Positions 8,548 through 16,139 of a DNA stretch of 32,975 nt are shown one piece after another (the first letter of the stretch is position 1; each line of letters starts with the position of its first letter). The translations under genes were made by a program, and so were the position numbers. The notes below the pieces were generated by a model, which ran no database searches, had not been told where the DNA came from, and saw only the letters and a list, made by a program, of their open reading frames with translations. The stretch spans positions 1 through 32,975 of the forward strand of contig CBFGTJ010000013.1 of assembly GCA_965651815.1 (NCBI GenBank), given 5' to 3'. Source of the DNA: CBFGTJ01 sp965651815. Lineage in GTDB: Bacteria; Actinomycetota; Acidimicrobiia; Acidimicrobiales; Microtrichaceae.

Positions 8548-8985
8548 GTGCGGGCACTCGTGCAGCGGGTGTCCCGGGCCGCGGTGCACGTCGACGGCGA
8601 GGTCGTCGGCGCGGTCGGCCCCGGCCTCTGCGTGCTGGTCGGGGTGACGCACGACGACGGCGAGCGCGAGGCGGTGCGGCTCGCCGAGAAGGTGTGGCAC
8701 CTGCGGATCTTCGAGGACGACGACGGCGCGATGAACCGCGCGGTCGCCGACACGTCGGGTGAGGTGCTGGTGGTCAGCCAGTTCACCCTCTACGGCGACA
8801 CGCGCAAGGGCCGCCGCCCCTCGTGGATCGACGCGGCCCGCCCCGAGCACGCGGAGCCGCTGGTCGACCGCTTCGCCGACGCGCTGCGCGACCTCGGTGC
8901 CACGGTGGACACTGGCGTGTTCGGGGCCGACATGCAGGTCGAGCTGGTCAACGACGGGCCCGTCACACTGCTGGTCGAGGTGTGA
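8548..8985 (+). CDS. dtd: D-aminoacyl-tRNA deacylase
   Basis: A 145-aa protein of the usual Dtd length. It removes D-amino acids (and glycine) wrongly attached to tRNA, a cytoplasmic proofreading step. Both signatures are present: SQFTLYGDTRKGRRPSW from 77, with the active-site threonine T80, and NDGPVT at 135-140, whose Gly-Pro pair (137-138) blocks L-aminoacyl substrates. The GTG start comes one base after the stop of the preceding dehydrogenase gene, so it is probably read from the same transcript. No functional link between Dtd and the dehydrogenases is known to me; this looks like chance operon membership. Confidence 0.95.
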   Translation: MRALVQRVSRAAVHVDGEVVGAVGPGLCVLVGVTHDDGEREAVRLAEKVWHLRIFEDDDGAMNRAVADTSGEVLVVSQFTLYGDTRKGRRPSWIDAARPEHAEPLVDRFADALRDLGATVDTGVFGADMQVELVNDGPVTLLVEV

Positions 8986-9046
8986 GCGGCACCCGCCCTG
9001 CACGGCCCGCGGGCGGCGGGCCGTGGCCCGGCCCGCCGGTTCCGGG

Positions 9047-9052
9047 CAGACT
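9047..9052 (+). promoter_or_regulatory. Possible -10 of the GH36 gene
   Basis: CAGACT lies 7 bp before the ATG at 9060 and no ribosome site is visible, which would fit a leaderless transcript. The match to TANNNT is only partial. Confidence 0.25.
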
Positions 9053-9059
9053 GCCCCCG

Positions 9060-11084
9060 ATGCACCATGAGCTCACCACCCGCGGCATCCGGCTCCTCGG
9101 CGCGCAGGGCCGGGTCGAGCTCGGACCCGCACGCCCCGCCGCGACCGTCCGCGCCGGAGGCCGTGAGCGCCGGTGGCTGCCCCAAGTGGGCCGCGTCGAG
9201 TCGGAGCACGCGTGGCGGGCGGACGGGGGGCCGGCGGGGATCGAGCTCGAGGTCGAGCTGCACGCCTCCGACGGTGGCGTGGCCCTCACCACGCGGCTGC
9301 GCAACACCGGACCCGACACCGTGGAGGTCGAGCGGCTCGGGCTGCTCCGCAGCGACTCGCTGCGGGTCGGGGAGGACCCACGCCGCTGGAGGGCGTACCG
9401 CAACGGCTACCAGTCGTGGGCGGGCACCAGGACCATCGGCGTCGACGAGGCCGACGCCGACCTGCCGACCCGGCTCGTGCGGATCAGCGGCACGGACGCG
9501 AAGCACCGGTCGCCCGGCACCGCCGGACACGTGCGCTCCGACTCGCTCGGGGTCGTGTGCGAACCGGTCAGCGGTGACGCCCTCGGCGTCACGGTGACGT
9601 CGCTCGCCGACGCGTTCGGGTTCGTCGAGCTGGTCGCGCCGCGGGGGCACCTCGACCGGTTCGAGGTCTGGTGCGACCTCGACGGCATCCCGGTCGCGCC
9701 CGGCGAGGCCGTCGAGGCCTCGGCGTGGCTCACCGCCGCCCACGGGCAGGACGCGGGCGGCGCCGCGCTCGCCGCGGCCACCGAGGTGGCGGGCCGGGTG
9801 ATGCGGGCGAGGGGGACCGATGCCGAGCCGCCCGCCGGCTGGTGCTCCTGGTACTACTACTTCGCGAAGGTGACCGAGGCGGACGTGCTCGAGAACCTCG
9901 AGGTCCTCGCATCGGACGGCCGGGACGGGCCCACCTTCGGGTGCCAGTACGTGATGGTGGACGACGGGCACCAGTCGCGCATCGGCGACTGGCTCACCAC
10001 CGACGGCGACAAGTTCCCCTCCGGCATGCCCGCCGTGGCGGAGCGGATCCGCGACGCCGGGTTCGACGCCGGGATCTGGTGGGCGCCGTTCCTCGTCCAC
10101 CCCGAGTCGGGGGTCGCGGCCGAGCACCCCGAGTGGCTCGTGCGCAACGAGCGCGGCCGCCCCATCGTCGGCATCCTCAACCCGGTGTGGTCCGCGACGT
10201 CGCCGATGCGGGTGCTCGACACCACCCACCCCGAGGTGCTCGACCACCTGCGCCACGTCGCGCGCGTGATCGGCGACGACTGGGGCTACGCGATCCAGAA
10301 GCTGGACTTCCTGTACGCGGCCGCGCTGCCCGGGGTGCGCCACGACCGCACCGTGACCCGCGCGAGGTCGCTGCGGATGGGCCTGGAGGCGATCCGCGAG
10401 GGTGCCGGCGAGCACGGCTTCCTCCTCGGCTGCGGCTGCCCGCTCGGGCCGGCGATCGGTGTGGTCGACGCGATGCGGATCGGTGCGGACGTGACCCCGT
10501 ACTGGTCGAGCGCGGTGGACCGGATCGGCGGGCGCGGCCGGCACGGGCTCGCGACGCGCAACGCCGTGGTCAACGTGACCACGCGCGCGGTCGTGGACCG
10601 GCGCTGGTGGCGCAACGACCCGGACTGCCTGATGGTGCGCGACACCGACACGCGGCTCACCGAGGAGGAGGTCCGCGTGCTCGCCACGGTGATGGGCATG
10701 ACGGACGGGATGCTCGTCCTGTCCGACCGGCTCAGCCGCGTCGGTGCGGCGCGCCACGAGGTCATCCGCACGGCGCGGGACCTCGCGGGCGGCCGCGTGG
10801 TGGTGCCCGACCTGTTCGAGCGGGCCCTTCCGGAGCTGCTCGTCGCCGAGCACGAGGGACACGTGGACGTGGGGGTGCTCAATCTGGGCGAGCGCACCCG
10901 CCAGGTCGCGGTGGACCTGGGACGCCGCGGGATCCGCTGCGACGACGGCACCTACCGGGAGCTGTGGACCGGACGGCCGGTCGAGGTCCGTGGCGGCCTC
11001 GCCGACTTCGGCCCGGTCCCCCCGCACGCGGCGAGGGTCCTGCGCATCGGGCGCGACCACCCGGGCGCGCCGACCACGGCCTGA
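9060..11084 (+). CDS. GH36-type alpha-galactosidase
   Basis: A 674-aa glycoside hydrolase of family GH36 (clan GH-D), probably releasing terminal alpha-galactosyl residues. The first 240 residues are a beta-sandwich, followed by the TIM barrel. PPAGWCSWYYYF (257-268) and VMVDDGHQ (298-305) are substrate-loop segments. QKLDFLYA (413-420) holds the nucleophile D416, and RIGADVTPYW (473-482) the acid/base D477. A C-terminal beta domain ends near PPHAARVLRIG. No signal peptide is seen, so the enzyme is probably cytoplasmic and would act on imported oligosaccharides. The ATG at 9060 is chosen because coding similarity starts here; earlier in-frame codons run into the intergenic region. Galactose specificity is inferred from family; other alpha-glycosides are possible. 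Confidence 0.88.
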   Translation: MHHELTTRGIRLLGAQGRVELGPARPAATVRAGGRERRWLPQVGRVESEHAWRADGGPAGIELEVELHASDGGVALTTRLRNTGPDTVEVERLGLLRSDSLRVGEDPRRWRAYRNGYQSWAGTRTIGVDEADADLPTRLVRISGTDAKHRSPGTAGHVRSDSLGVVCEPVSGDALGVTVTSLADAFGFVELVAPRGHLDRFEVWCDLDGIPVAPGEAVEASAWLTAAHGQDAGGAALAAATEVAGRVMRARGTDAEPPAGWCSWYYYFAKVTEADVLENLEVLASDGRDGPTFGCQYVMVDDGHQSRIGDWLTTDGDKFPSGMPAVAERIRDAGFDAGIWWAPFLVHPESGVAAEHPEWLVRNERGRPIVGILNPVWSATSPMRVLDTTHPEVLDHLRHVARVIGDDWGYAIQKLDFLYAAALPGVRHDRTVTRARSLRMGLEAIREGAGEHGFLLGCGCPLGPAIGVVDAMRIGADVTPYWSSAVDRIGGRGRHGLATRNAVVNVTTRAVVDRRWWRNDPDCLMVRDTDTRLTEEEVRVLATVMGMTDGMLVLSDRLSRVGAARHEVIRTARDLAGGRVVVPDLFERALPELLVAEHEGHVDVGVLNLGERTRQVAVDLGRRGIRCDDGTYRELWTGRPVEVRGGLADFGPVPPHAARVLRIGRDHPGAPTTA

Positions 11085-11227
11085 TCGGGCCGCCTCCTCG
11101 CCGGGGGTGACCCCAGCGGATCCGCCCGTCCTGCGGGACGACCCGGCGCGCCCGGTTTCACTTGGCGCCCGCACTGGGTAGGTGCGCCGAGGTTGGGCGC
11201 GGTACGGCGCGCGAGCGAGGGAGCAGG

Positions 11228-12121
11228 ATGACCGACACCCGGGTCGCGGAACCAGACGTGGTGGAGCCAGCCGTCGTGGAGCCGGTGGTGGCGGAGCCGG
11301 TCGTGGAGGTGCGGGTCGACGGCCCGGCCGGACCGGTCACGGCGGTCGGGCACGACGCCGCACCGCCGGGGACGGAGCCGGACGGAGGTGCACCTCGCCG
11401 CGACGGCCCGGAGGTGCGCCCGGTCGACGATCCGGGGTCCTTCACGGCATGGCTGCTGCCCGTGCTGCTGGTCGGCGTGGCGCTCGTGCTGGAGGCGCTC
11501 CGACTGCACCTGCCGCTGCTGGTGCTGTCCGCCGCCACGACCTGCCTGCTGCTCGTCCACCGGTTCGTGATCCACCCCTGGCACGTCCGGTGGGGCGCGA
11601 CCCGGGCGGAGGCATCCGCGCCGTTGCCGGGTGACGAGCTGCTCGACCGGGCGGTCGTGACGACGCGGGCGGTCACGATCGACGCCCCCGTCGAGCAGGT
11701 GTGGGACTGGGTCGTCGAGCTCGGGGTCGGGCCGGACGGGTGGTGCACACCGGGCCACCTCGCCGAGGGCCGCTCCACCGACGGCATCGTCACCGACGGC
11801 ATCGTCCCCGCGCTCGGCGACCTCGGCGGCGGCGCCGGTGCCCCCGGCGCGGGGTACGAGGTGCTGCGCATCGAGGCGCCGCACACCCTGGTCAGCCGCG
11901 GCGCCGACGGCACGACGTGGTGCCTGCACCTCCGCGATGCCGGGGGCGGGCGCACGAGGCTCGTCAGCAGGTTCCGCTCGAGCCCGGCCGGGCCCGACGG
12001 CAGCGCCCCGCTCGCGGACCCGTTGGAGTTCCTGCGGGAGCGGCGGATGCTGCGGGGGCTCCGGACACGGGCCGAGTCGGGCGCGCCGATGCCGCGGACG
12101 ACGAGCGTGTGCGTGTCCTGA
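11228..12121 (+). CDS. Membrane-anchored SRPBCC (START-like) protein
   Basis: A 297-aa protein. Residues 7-26 are four five-residue repeats of the type (A/V)EPxV, followed by a charged, disordered linker. Two hydrophobic segments lie around 73-89 and 93-115. A START-like SRPBCC domain then begins near 145 with TTRAVTIDAPVEQVWDWVVELG, the usual opening of this family. Such domains form a cavity for hydrophobic ligands; the ligand here is unknown. GAGGGAG lies a few bases before the ATG. It is followed by a gene on the other strand. I can name the fold but not a function. Confidence 0.75.
   Translation: MTDTRVAEPDVVEPAVVEPVVAEPVVEVRVDGPAGPVTAVGHDAAPPGTEPDGGAPRRDGPEVRPVDDPGSFTAWLLPVLLVGVALVLEALRLHLPLLVLSAATTCLLLVHRFVIHPWHVRWGATRAEASAPLPGDELLDRAVVTTRAVTIDAPVEQVWDWVVELGVGPDGWCTPGHLAEGRSTDGIVTDGIVPALGDLGGGAGAPGAGYEVLRIEAPHTLVSRGADGTTWCLHLRDAGGGRTRLVSRFRSSPAGPDGSAPLADPLEFLRERRMLRGLRTRAESGAPMPRTTSVCVS
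11246..11305 (+). repeat. Four 15-bp tandem repeats coding (A/V)EPxV
   Basis: Four consecutive in-frame 15-bp units (11246, 11261, 11276, 11291) encode AEPDV, VEPAV, VEPVV and AEPVV at the N-terminus of the SRPBCC protein. The third and fourth units are most alike. The unit length keeps the frame, so copy number could change without breaking the gene. Confidence 0.7.
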
Positions 12122-12122
12122 G

Positions 12123-12142
12123 GCGCCGACCGGCCGCGGCGC
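12123..12142. terminator. GC-rich hairpin between convergent genes
   Basis: GCGCCG (12123-12128) pairs with CGGCGC (12137-12142) across an 8-nt loop, between the end of the SRPBCC gene and the end of the small secreted protein gene. There is no T-tract, so it is only a candidate bidirectional terminator. Confidence 0.3.
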
Positions 12143-12152
12143 TGGCGTGTCG

Positions 12153-12437
12153 TCACTTGACGACGGTCCGCCACCGGTAGCGGGCGTCGCCGGGGGCGGT
12201 GTCGCAGCGCAGCAGCCCCTTGTCGGTGCGGACGACCTTGCCCGCGTCGGCGGTGCGGCAGAACATCCCCGCCCGGGGCGTGGCCTGGGCGGCCTGGACG
12301 GAGTGGACGGCCTGGACCGGGGCGGGACGGTTCGTTGCCGCGCCCGCGGTGGCGGGTGCGGCGAGCAGGGCCGTCGAGGGGACGGCGAGGGCGAGGAGCG
12401 CGAGCAGGGGCGCGGTCAGGGCACGTCGGGCGCGCAT
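12153..12437 (-). CDS. Small secreted protein of unknown function
   Basis: A 94-aa protein with a clear signal peptide: basic start MRARR, hydrophobic core to about residue 27, and a likely cleavage after ATAGA near residue 33. The mature part is about 60 residues with two cysteines (C60, C78) that could form one disulfide, and a basic, aromatic end (YRWRTVVK). GGAGG at 12444-12448 lies six bases before the ATG. It does not belong to a family I recognise. Its two neighbours do not suggest a role: the SRPBCC gene is convergent and the DinB-like gene lies 102 bp upstream on the same strand. Confidence 0.7.
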   Translation of the reverse strand: MRARRALTAPLLALLALAVPSTALLAAPATAGAATNRPAPVQAVHSVQAAQATPRAGMFCRTADAGKVVRTDKGLLRCDTAPGDARYRWRTVVK

Positions 12438-12539
12438 GGGGGACCTCCGGGGACTGGCGGCACCGTTCGCCGCCGTGGCGGGCCCCCGAGGTCGGCGGGA
12501 GCGACCGGCCGCCGACGGTAGACCCGGCCCGACCGCGCG

Positions 12540-13106
12540 TCAGCGGGCCGCGCGACCCCCGTCCGAGGCGAGGCGGAACGGCTCGCCGACGTCCCACAGG
12601 TGGTGCACCTGCTCGTGGAGGAGGTACCGGATGAAGGTGTCGACGGTGAACGCGGCGCCGTCGCCGCGGCGGCCCGGGCGGCCCAGCTCGTCGGGGCGGA
12701 CGGCGGCGAGCTCGCCCGCCGCGGCGGTCGCGGCCTCACGGAGCTCGCCGGCGACCGTGCCCGGGTCCTGCTCGCCGTAGCGGTCCTCGACCGCCGTGGC
12801 GTCCTGGTCCCAGTTCGCGAACACGGGATCGTGCTCGGCGCGCATCGAGCGGAGCCGACCGGTGCAGACCCGCAGCACGTCGCGGACGTGGCACGCGTAC
12901 TCCAGCGGGGACCAGCGGTCGGGGCGGGGGCGGGTGCGGACGTCGTCGCGTGCGAGCACCCGCTCCCACGCCTCGGTGGTCGCCTCGATCGTGGCGGCCG
13001 CCGAACTGACGTCCAGCGTGGTCGTGTCCAGGCCGCACTCCGGGCACGGTTGTGCGACCACCCACGTCCAGTCCTTGGTGTCAGGTGGGATCGGGTCCTC
13101 GGTCAT
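12540..13106 (-). CDS. DinB-like four-helix metalloprotein
   Basis: A 188-aa protein of the DinB/YfiT-like superfamily. The three metal-binding histidines typical of the family are visible: H73 in CHVRD, and H164 with H168/H169 in HEQVHH. RPDRWSPLEYACHVRDV is the characteristic first-helix segment. A CPEC motif sits at 21-24, before the helical domain, and could bind a metal or be redox-active. Members include bacillithiol and mycothiol-dependent transferases and many of unknown function. A GGGAGGA ribosome site precedes the ATG. Substrate unknown; mycothiol-dependent chemistry is only a family-based possibility. Confidence 0.8.
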   Translation of the reverse strand: MTEDPIPPDTKDWTWVVAQPCPECGLDTTTLDVSSAAATIEATTEAWERVLARDDVRTRPRPDRWSPLEYACHVRDVLRVCTGRLRSMRAEHDPVFANWDQDATAVEDRYGEQDPGTVAGELREAATAAAGELAAVRPDELGRPGRRGDGAAFTVDTFIRYLLHEQVHHLWDVGEPFRLASDGGRAAR

Positions 13107-13140
13107 CGTCCTCCCTTCCCCTGTCCGACCCCCCCGGGGC

Positions 13141-14022
13141 TCAGCCCTCGAAGGGCCCGCGGCCCATCTGGTGGCGCACCGTCTGCACCGGTGCGTTCGT
13201 GAGCGTGCGGCGCTGCCAGTTCGCCCCGTCCACGACGAGCGTGTGGCCGGAGATGAACGCCGCGTACGGCGAGGCGAGGAACGTCGCCGCCCAGCCGAGC
13301 TCGCGGGGTCGGCCCACCCGCATCGCGGGCTGCCGGTCGTCCTTGTCGTCGAGCTGGCCGAGGTTCCCCCGGATGTCGCGGGTCATGTCCTCGTGGGGCA
13401 TCAGCCCGGGCACCAGGCAGTTGACCTGGATCCCGTAGGGGCCCCACTCCACCGCGAGCGTCTCGGTGAGGTTCTTCACCCCTGCCTTGGCCGCCGCGGA
13501 GTGCGCGAACCCCGGCCCCCCGGTCCACGCGTACGACGCGCCCACGTTGACGATCGACGCGCGGGAGCCGGCCGCGAGGTGGCGCCGCCCGAACTCCCTG
13601 CAGCACAGGAAGGTGCCGTTGAGGGTGATGTCGACCACCGTCCGCCACGCGTTGGGGGAGGTGTCCTCCGCGGGGACCGGGAAGTTCGCCGCGGCGTTGT
13701 TGACCAGCACCCGCGGCAGCCCGAACTCGTCGGTCGCCGCGTCGAACGCGGCGGCGATCGCGTCCGCGTCGCGGATGTCGCAGGGCACGGTCAGCACCGG
13801 CGCCCCGAGGCGCTCCATCTCCTCCCGACCTGCCTCCAGGTGCTCGGGCTTGCGGCTGGCGATCACGATCGACGCGCCGAGCCGGGCGAACTCCGCGGCG
13901 ATCGCCTTGCCGAGCCCGGTGCCGGCGCCGGTGACGAACACCGCCTCGCCGTCGTAGGTGCCCGGGGGCAGCGCGGTGGCGCCCTCCGGTGGCGCTGGTG
14001 CGAGTCCGATCGGTTCCGTCAC
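13141..14022 (-). CDS. SDR-family 2,4-dienoyl-CoA reductase-like enzyme
   Basis: A 293-aa short-chain dehydrogenase/reductase. TGAGTGLG (31-38) binds the nucleotide and R57-K58 after it favour NADPH. NNAAANF (108-114) follows. The standard YxxxK is missing; instead Y164, S175 and K179 have the Tyr-N10-Ser-N3-Lys spacing I know from 2,4-dienoyl-CoA reductases (Y199/S210/K214 in the human mitochondrial enzyme). It therefore probably acts on an unsaturated acyl-CoA. The GTG start lies 9 bp after the enoyl-CoA hydratase stop, with GAGGAG before it, so the two form an operon. IpdF, an actinobacterial steroid-pathway enzyme, belongs to the same kind of SDR, but I cannot assign that name here. Confidence 0.85.
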   Translation of the reverse strand: MTEPIGLAPAPPEGATALPPGTYDGEAVFVTGAGTGLGKAIAAEFARLGASIVIASRKPEHLEAGREEMERLGAPVLTVPCDIRDADAIAAAFDAATDEFGLPRVLVNNAAANFPVPAEDTSPNAWRTVVDITLNGTFLCCREFGRRHLAAGSRASIVNVGASYAWTGGPGFAHSAAAKAGVKNLTETLAVEWGPYGIQVNCLVPGLMPHEDMTRDIRGNLGQLDDKDDRQPAMRVGRPRELGWAATFLASPYAAFISGHTLVVDGANWQRRTLTNAPVQTVRHQMGRGPFEG

Positions 14023-14031
14023 TGCCGCTCC

Positions 14032-14811
14032 TCAGCTCCCCGTGTAGCGCGGCTCGCGCCCCTCGGCGCGGGCCGCGCGCAGCTCCGCCAGGTCATCGCT
14101 GCGGTTGACGAAGGTCTGGAACACCATCTCGTCGTCCATCGAGGCCCGGATCGCCGGACGGGAGAGGTGCGCGATGAGCAGGCGCGCCATCTTCACGGTG
14201 ACCGCCGGGGCCCGGGCCACCTGCAGCGCCATCTCGTACACCGTCTCGTCGAGCTCGTCGGGTGGCACCACGCGGCTCACGATGCCGTGGTGCAGCGCCT
14301 CGTCGGCCTCCATCACCCGCCCGGTGAGGACCATGTCGCTGACGACCCCGTGCCCGCACATCGCGTGCAGCACCGAGATGCCCCCGGTGTCGGGGATGAC
14401 GCCGTGGGTGAGCTCGGGGAGGCGGAAGCGGGTGCCCTCCGCGGCGACGCGCACGTCGCACAGCAGTGCCCGCTGGAACGAGCCGCCCATCACCCACCCC
14501 TTGCAGGCGACGAACACCGGCGCGTCGATCTCCCACAGCTGCTGGATGCCGCGGTGGCCGCGCCGCATGAGCTCGTGGTGGGACAGCTCGACCTTGACGG
14601 TGCCGATCGAGCCGACGTCGCGACCGGAGGAGAACGAGCGTCCCTCGCCCCTCCACACGATCGCCCTCACGTCCGGCCTCGCCTTCAGCTCGCCGAGGAT
14701 CTCGAAGAGCTGGGCGTCCATGTCGTCGTCGAACGCGTTGTGCTTCTCGTCGTGGTCGTTCGTGATCGTCGCGATCGGACCGTCGATCTCCAACCGCACC
14801 TGTCCTGCCAT
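14032..14811 (-). CDS. Enoyl-CoA hydratase/isomerase family protein
   Basis: A 259-aa crotonase-fold protein. FSSGRDVG (60-67) and GWVMGGSFQ (105-113) build the oxyanion hole. The first catalytic glutamate is present as E133 in LPELTHGVIP, while the second position of classical hydratases is aspartate (D141 in PDTGG). It could hydrate, isomerise or hydrolyse an acyl-CoA. Start: ATG at 14811 has a TAGCTT -10 box seven bases upstream, so the transcript is probably leaderless; a start ten codons earlier would place the -10 inside the gene. It heads an operon with the dienoyl-CoA-reductase-like SDR, which suggests degradation of an unsaturated or cyclic acid. Confidence 0.87.
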   Translation of the reverse strand: MAGQVRLEIDGPIATITNDHDEKHNAFDDDMDAQLFEILGELKARPDVRAIVWRGEGRSFSSGRDVGSIGTVKVELSHHELMRRGHRGIQQLWEIDAPVFVACKGWVMGGSFQRALLCDVRVAAEGTRFRLPELTHGVIPDTGGISVLHAMCGHGVVSDMVLTGRVMEADEALHHGIVSRVVPPDELDETVYEMALQVARAPAVTVKMARLLIAHLSRPAIRASMDDEMVFQTFVNRSDDLAELRAARAEGREPRYTGS

Positions 14812-14818
14812 GGCGGCG

Positions 14819-14824
14819 AAGCTA
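14819..14824 (-). promoter_or_regulatory. -10 element of the enoyl-CoA hydratase gene
   Basis: Read on the minus strand, TAGCTT fits TANNNT and lies 7 bp before the ATG at 14811. This is the spacing of leaderless actinobacterial promoters and it decides the start of the gene. Confidence 0.5.
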
Positions 14825-14862
14825 GCCCCGCGGTCGGCCACGATCCCCGGAAAGGTGGGCCC

Positions 14863-16023
14863 TCAACGAGCGTCCCCGGCCGGGTCGGGTGCACCGCGCC
14901 CGGCGGGGAGCGCGCCCTCGGGGAGGAGGTCCTCGACCGGGACCACCCAGCCGTGGGGGTCGGGGCGGCGGCCCTGCTGGAGGTCGATCAGCCGGCGGCG
15001 CAGCTCCACGGTGAGCCGGCCCGGTTCGCCGTCGCCGACGGCGCGGGTCACGCCGTCGTGGTGGATCGCGCCGATCGGCGCGACCACCGCCGCGGTGCCG
15101 CAGGCGAACACCTCGGCGAGCGAGCCGTCGGACAGCCCCCGCAGGACCTCGTCGATGGACGTCGGTTCCTCGGCGATCTCGTCGATGTCGTCGACGTCGC
15201 GGGCGAGCGTCAGCAGCGAGTCGCGGGTGACCCCGTCGAGGATCGTGCCGGTGAGCGGCGGGGTCGTCAGGACGGTGCGGCCCAGCCGCTGCCAGACGAA
15301 CACGACGTTCATGGCGTTGAGCTCCTCGACCCAGCGGCGCTCCGCGGCGTCGAGCCACAGCACCTGGTCGTGCCCCGCGGCGGCTGCCCGCCCGTGCGCG
15401 GCGAATCCCGCCGCGTAGTTGCCGGCGAACTTCACCGCGCCGGTGCCACCGGTGCTGGCACGCACGTCGGAGGCCTCGACGGCGACCGAGATCGCCCGGA
15501 GGCGGTCACCGAAGTACTCCGCCACCGGGGAGGCGATCACGATGAACAGGTACTCCTCCGCCGGCCGGACCGAGAGGTGTGCCTCCGAGGCGAACGCGAA
15601 TGGGCGGACGTACAGCGCGGCACCCTCGCTCGCCGACACCCAGTCGCGGTCGATCGCCGCGAGCAGCGCGCACGCGAGCTCGAAGGCGCCCTCGGGCAGG
15701 GCGGGGATCGCGAGGCGAGCCGAGCTGGCCCGCATGCGGGCCGCGTTGCGGTCCGGGCGGAACAGCGCCACTCGCCCGTCCTCCAGTCGGTAGGCCTTCA
15801 GCGCCTCGAAGACCGACTGGCCGTAGTGCAGCGCGAGGGTGGCGGGGCTGAGGCCCAGGGGAGCGAACGGCTGGACCTCGAGCGGCCCCCAGGCGCCGTC
15901 CGCGTAGCGCATCACGACCATGTGGTCGGTGAAGTTCGCGCCGAAGACGGGCGCGGCGAGCACGCGCGCTCGGGTGTCGTCGTCCAGCGGTCGGGGGTTG
16001 GGGTGGATCCGGACCTCGGTCAC
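14863..16023 (-). CDS. ilvE: Branched-chain amino acid aminotransferase (class IV)
   Basis: A 386-aa PLP enzyme of fold class IV that interconverts valine, leucine and isoleucine with their 2-oxo acids. GQSVFEALKAY (68-78) and RPDRNAARMR (89-98) open the small domain. K198 in GTGAVKFAGNYAAG is the PLP lysine, EELNAMNVVFV and EVFACGTAAVVAPIG bind cofactor and substrate. Length fits bacterial IlvE of the longer (eukaryote-like) subgroup. The GTG at 16023 starts the TEVRIHPNP segment; GATGAT at 16030-16035 is a possible -10 for a leaderless mRNA. It is divergent from the lipoprotein hydrolase gene. Assignment is firm as a BCAT. Confidence 0.92.
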   Translation of the reverse strand: MTEVRIHPNPRPLDDDTRARVLAAPVFGANFTDHMVVMRYADGAWGPLEVQPFAPLGLSPATLALHYGQSVFEALKAYRLEDGRVALFRPDRNAARMRASSARLAIPALPEGAFELACALLAAIDRDWVSASEGAALYVRPFAFASEAHLSVRPAEEYLFIVIASPVAEYFGDRLRAISVAVEASDVRASTGGTGAVKFAGNYAAGFAAHGRAAAAGHDQVLWLDAAERRWVEELNAMNVVFVWQRLGRTVLTTPPLTGTILDGVTRDSLLTLARDVDDIDEIAEEPTSIDEVLRGLSDGSLAEVFACGTAAVVAPIGAIHHDGVTRAVGDGEPGRLTVELRRRLIDLQQGRRPDPHGWVVPVEDLLPEGALPAGRGAPDPAGDAR

Positions 16024-16125
16024 GTCACCATCATCGCGGCGGCGCCGGCACCGGCGGTGGTGGGCGGGGGCCCACGCCCCGCCGGGAGGGGCCCCGCACA
16101 CGGCCACGCACCGGGGGCGCTCGCC

Positions 16126-16131
16126 TAGGTT
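16126..16131 (+). promoter_or_regulatory. -10 element of the lipoprotein hydrolase gene
   Basis: TAGGTT fits TANNNT and lies 8 bp before the ATG at 16140, with no ribosome site between them. Leaderless transcription is likely. Confidence 0.5.
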
Positions 16132-16139
16132 GGATCCGC

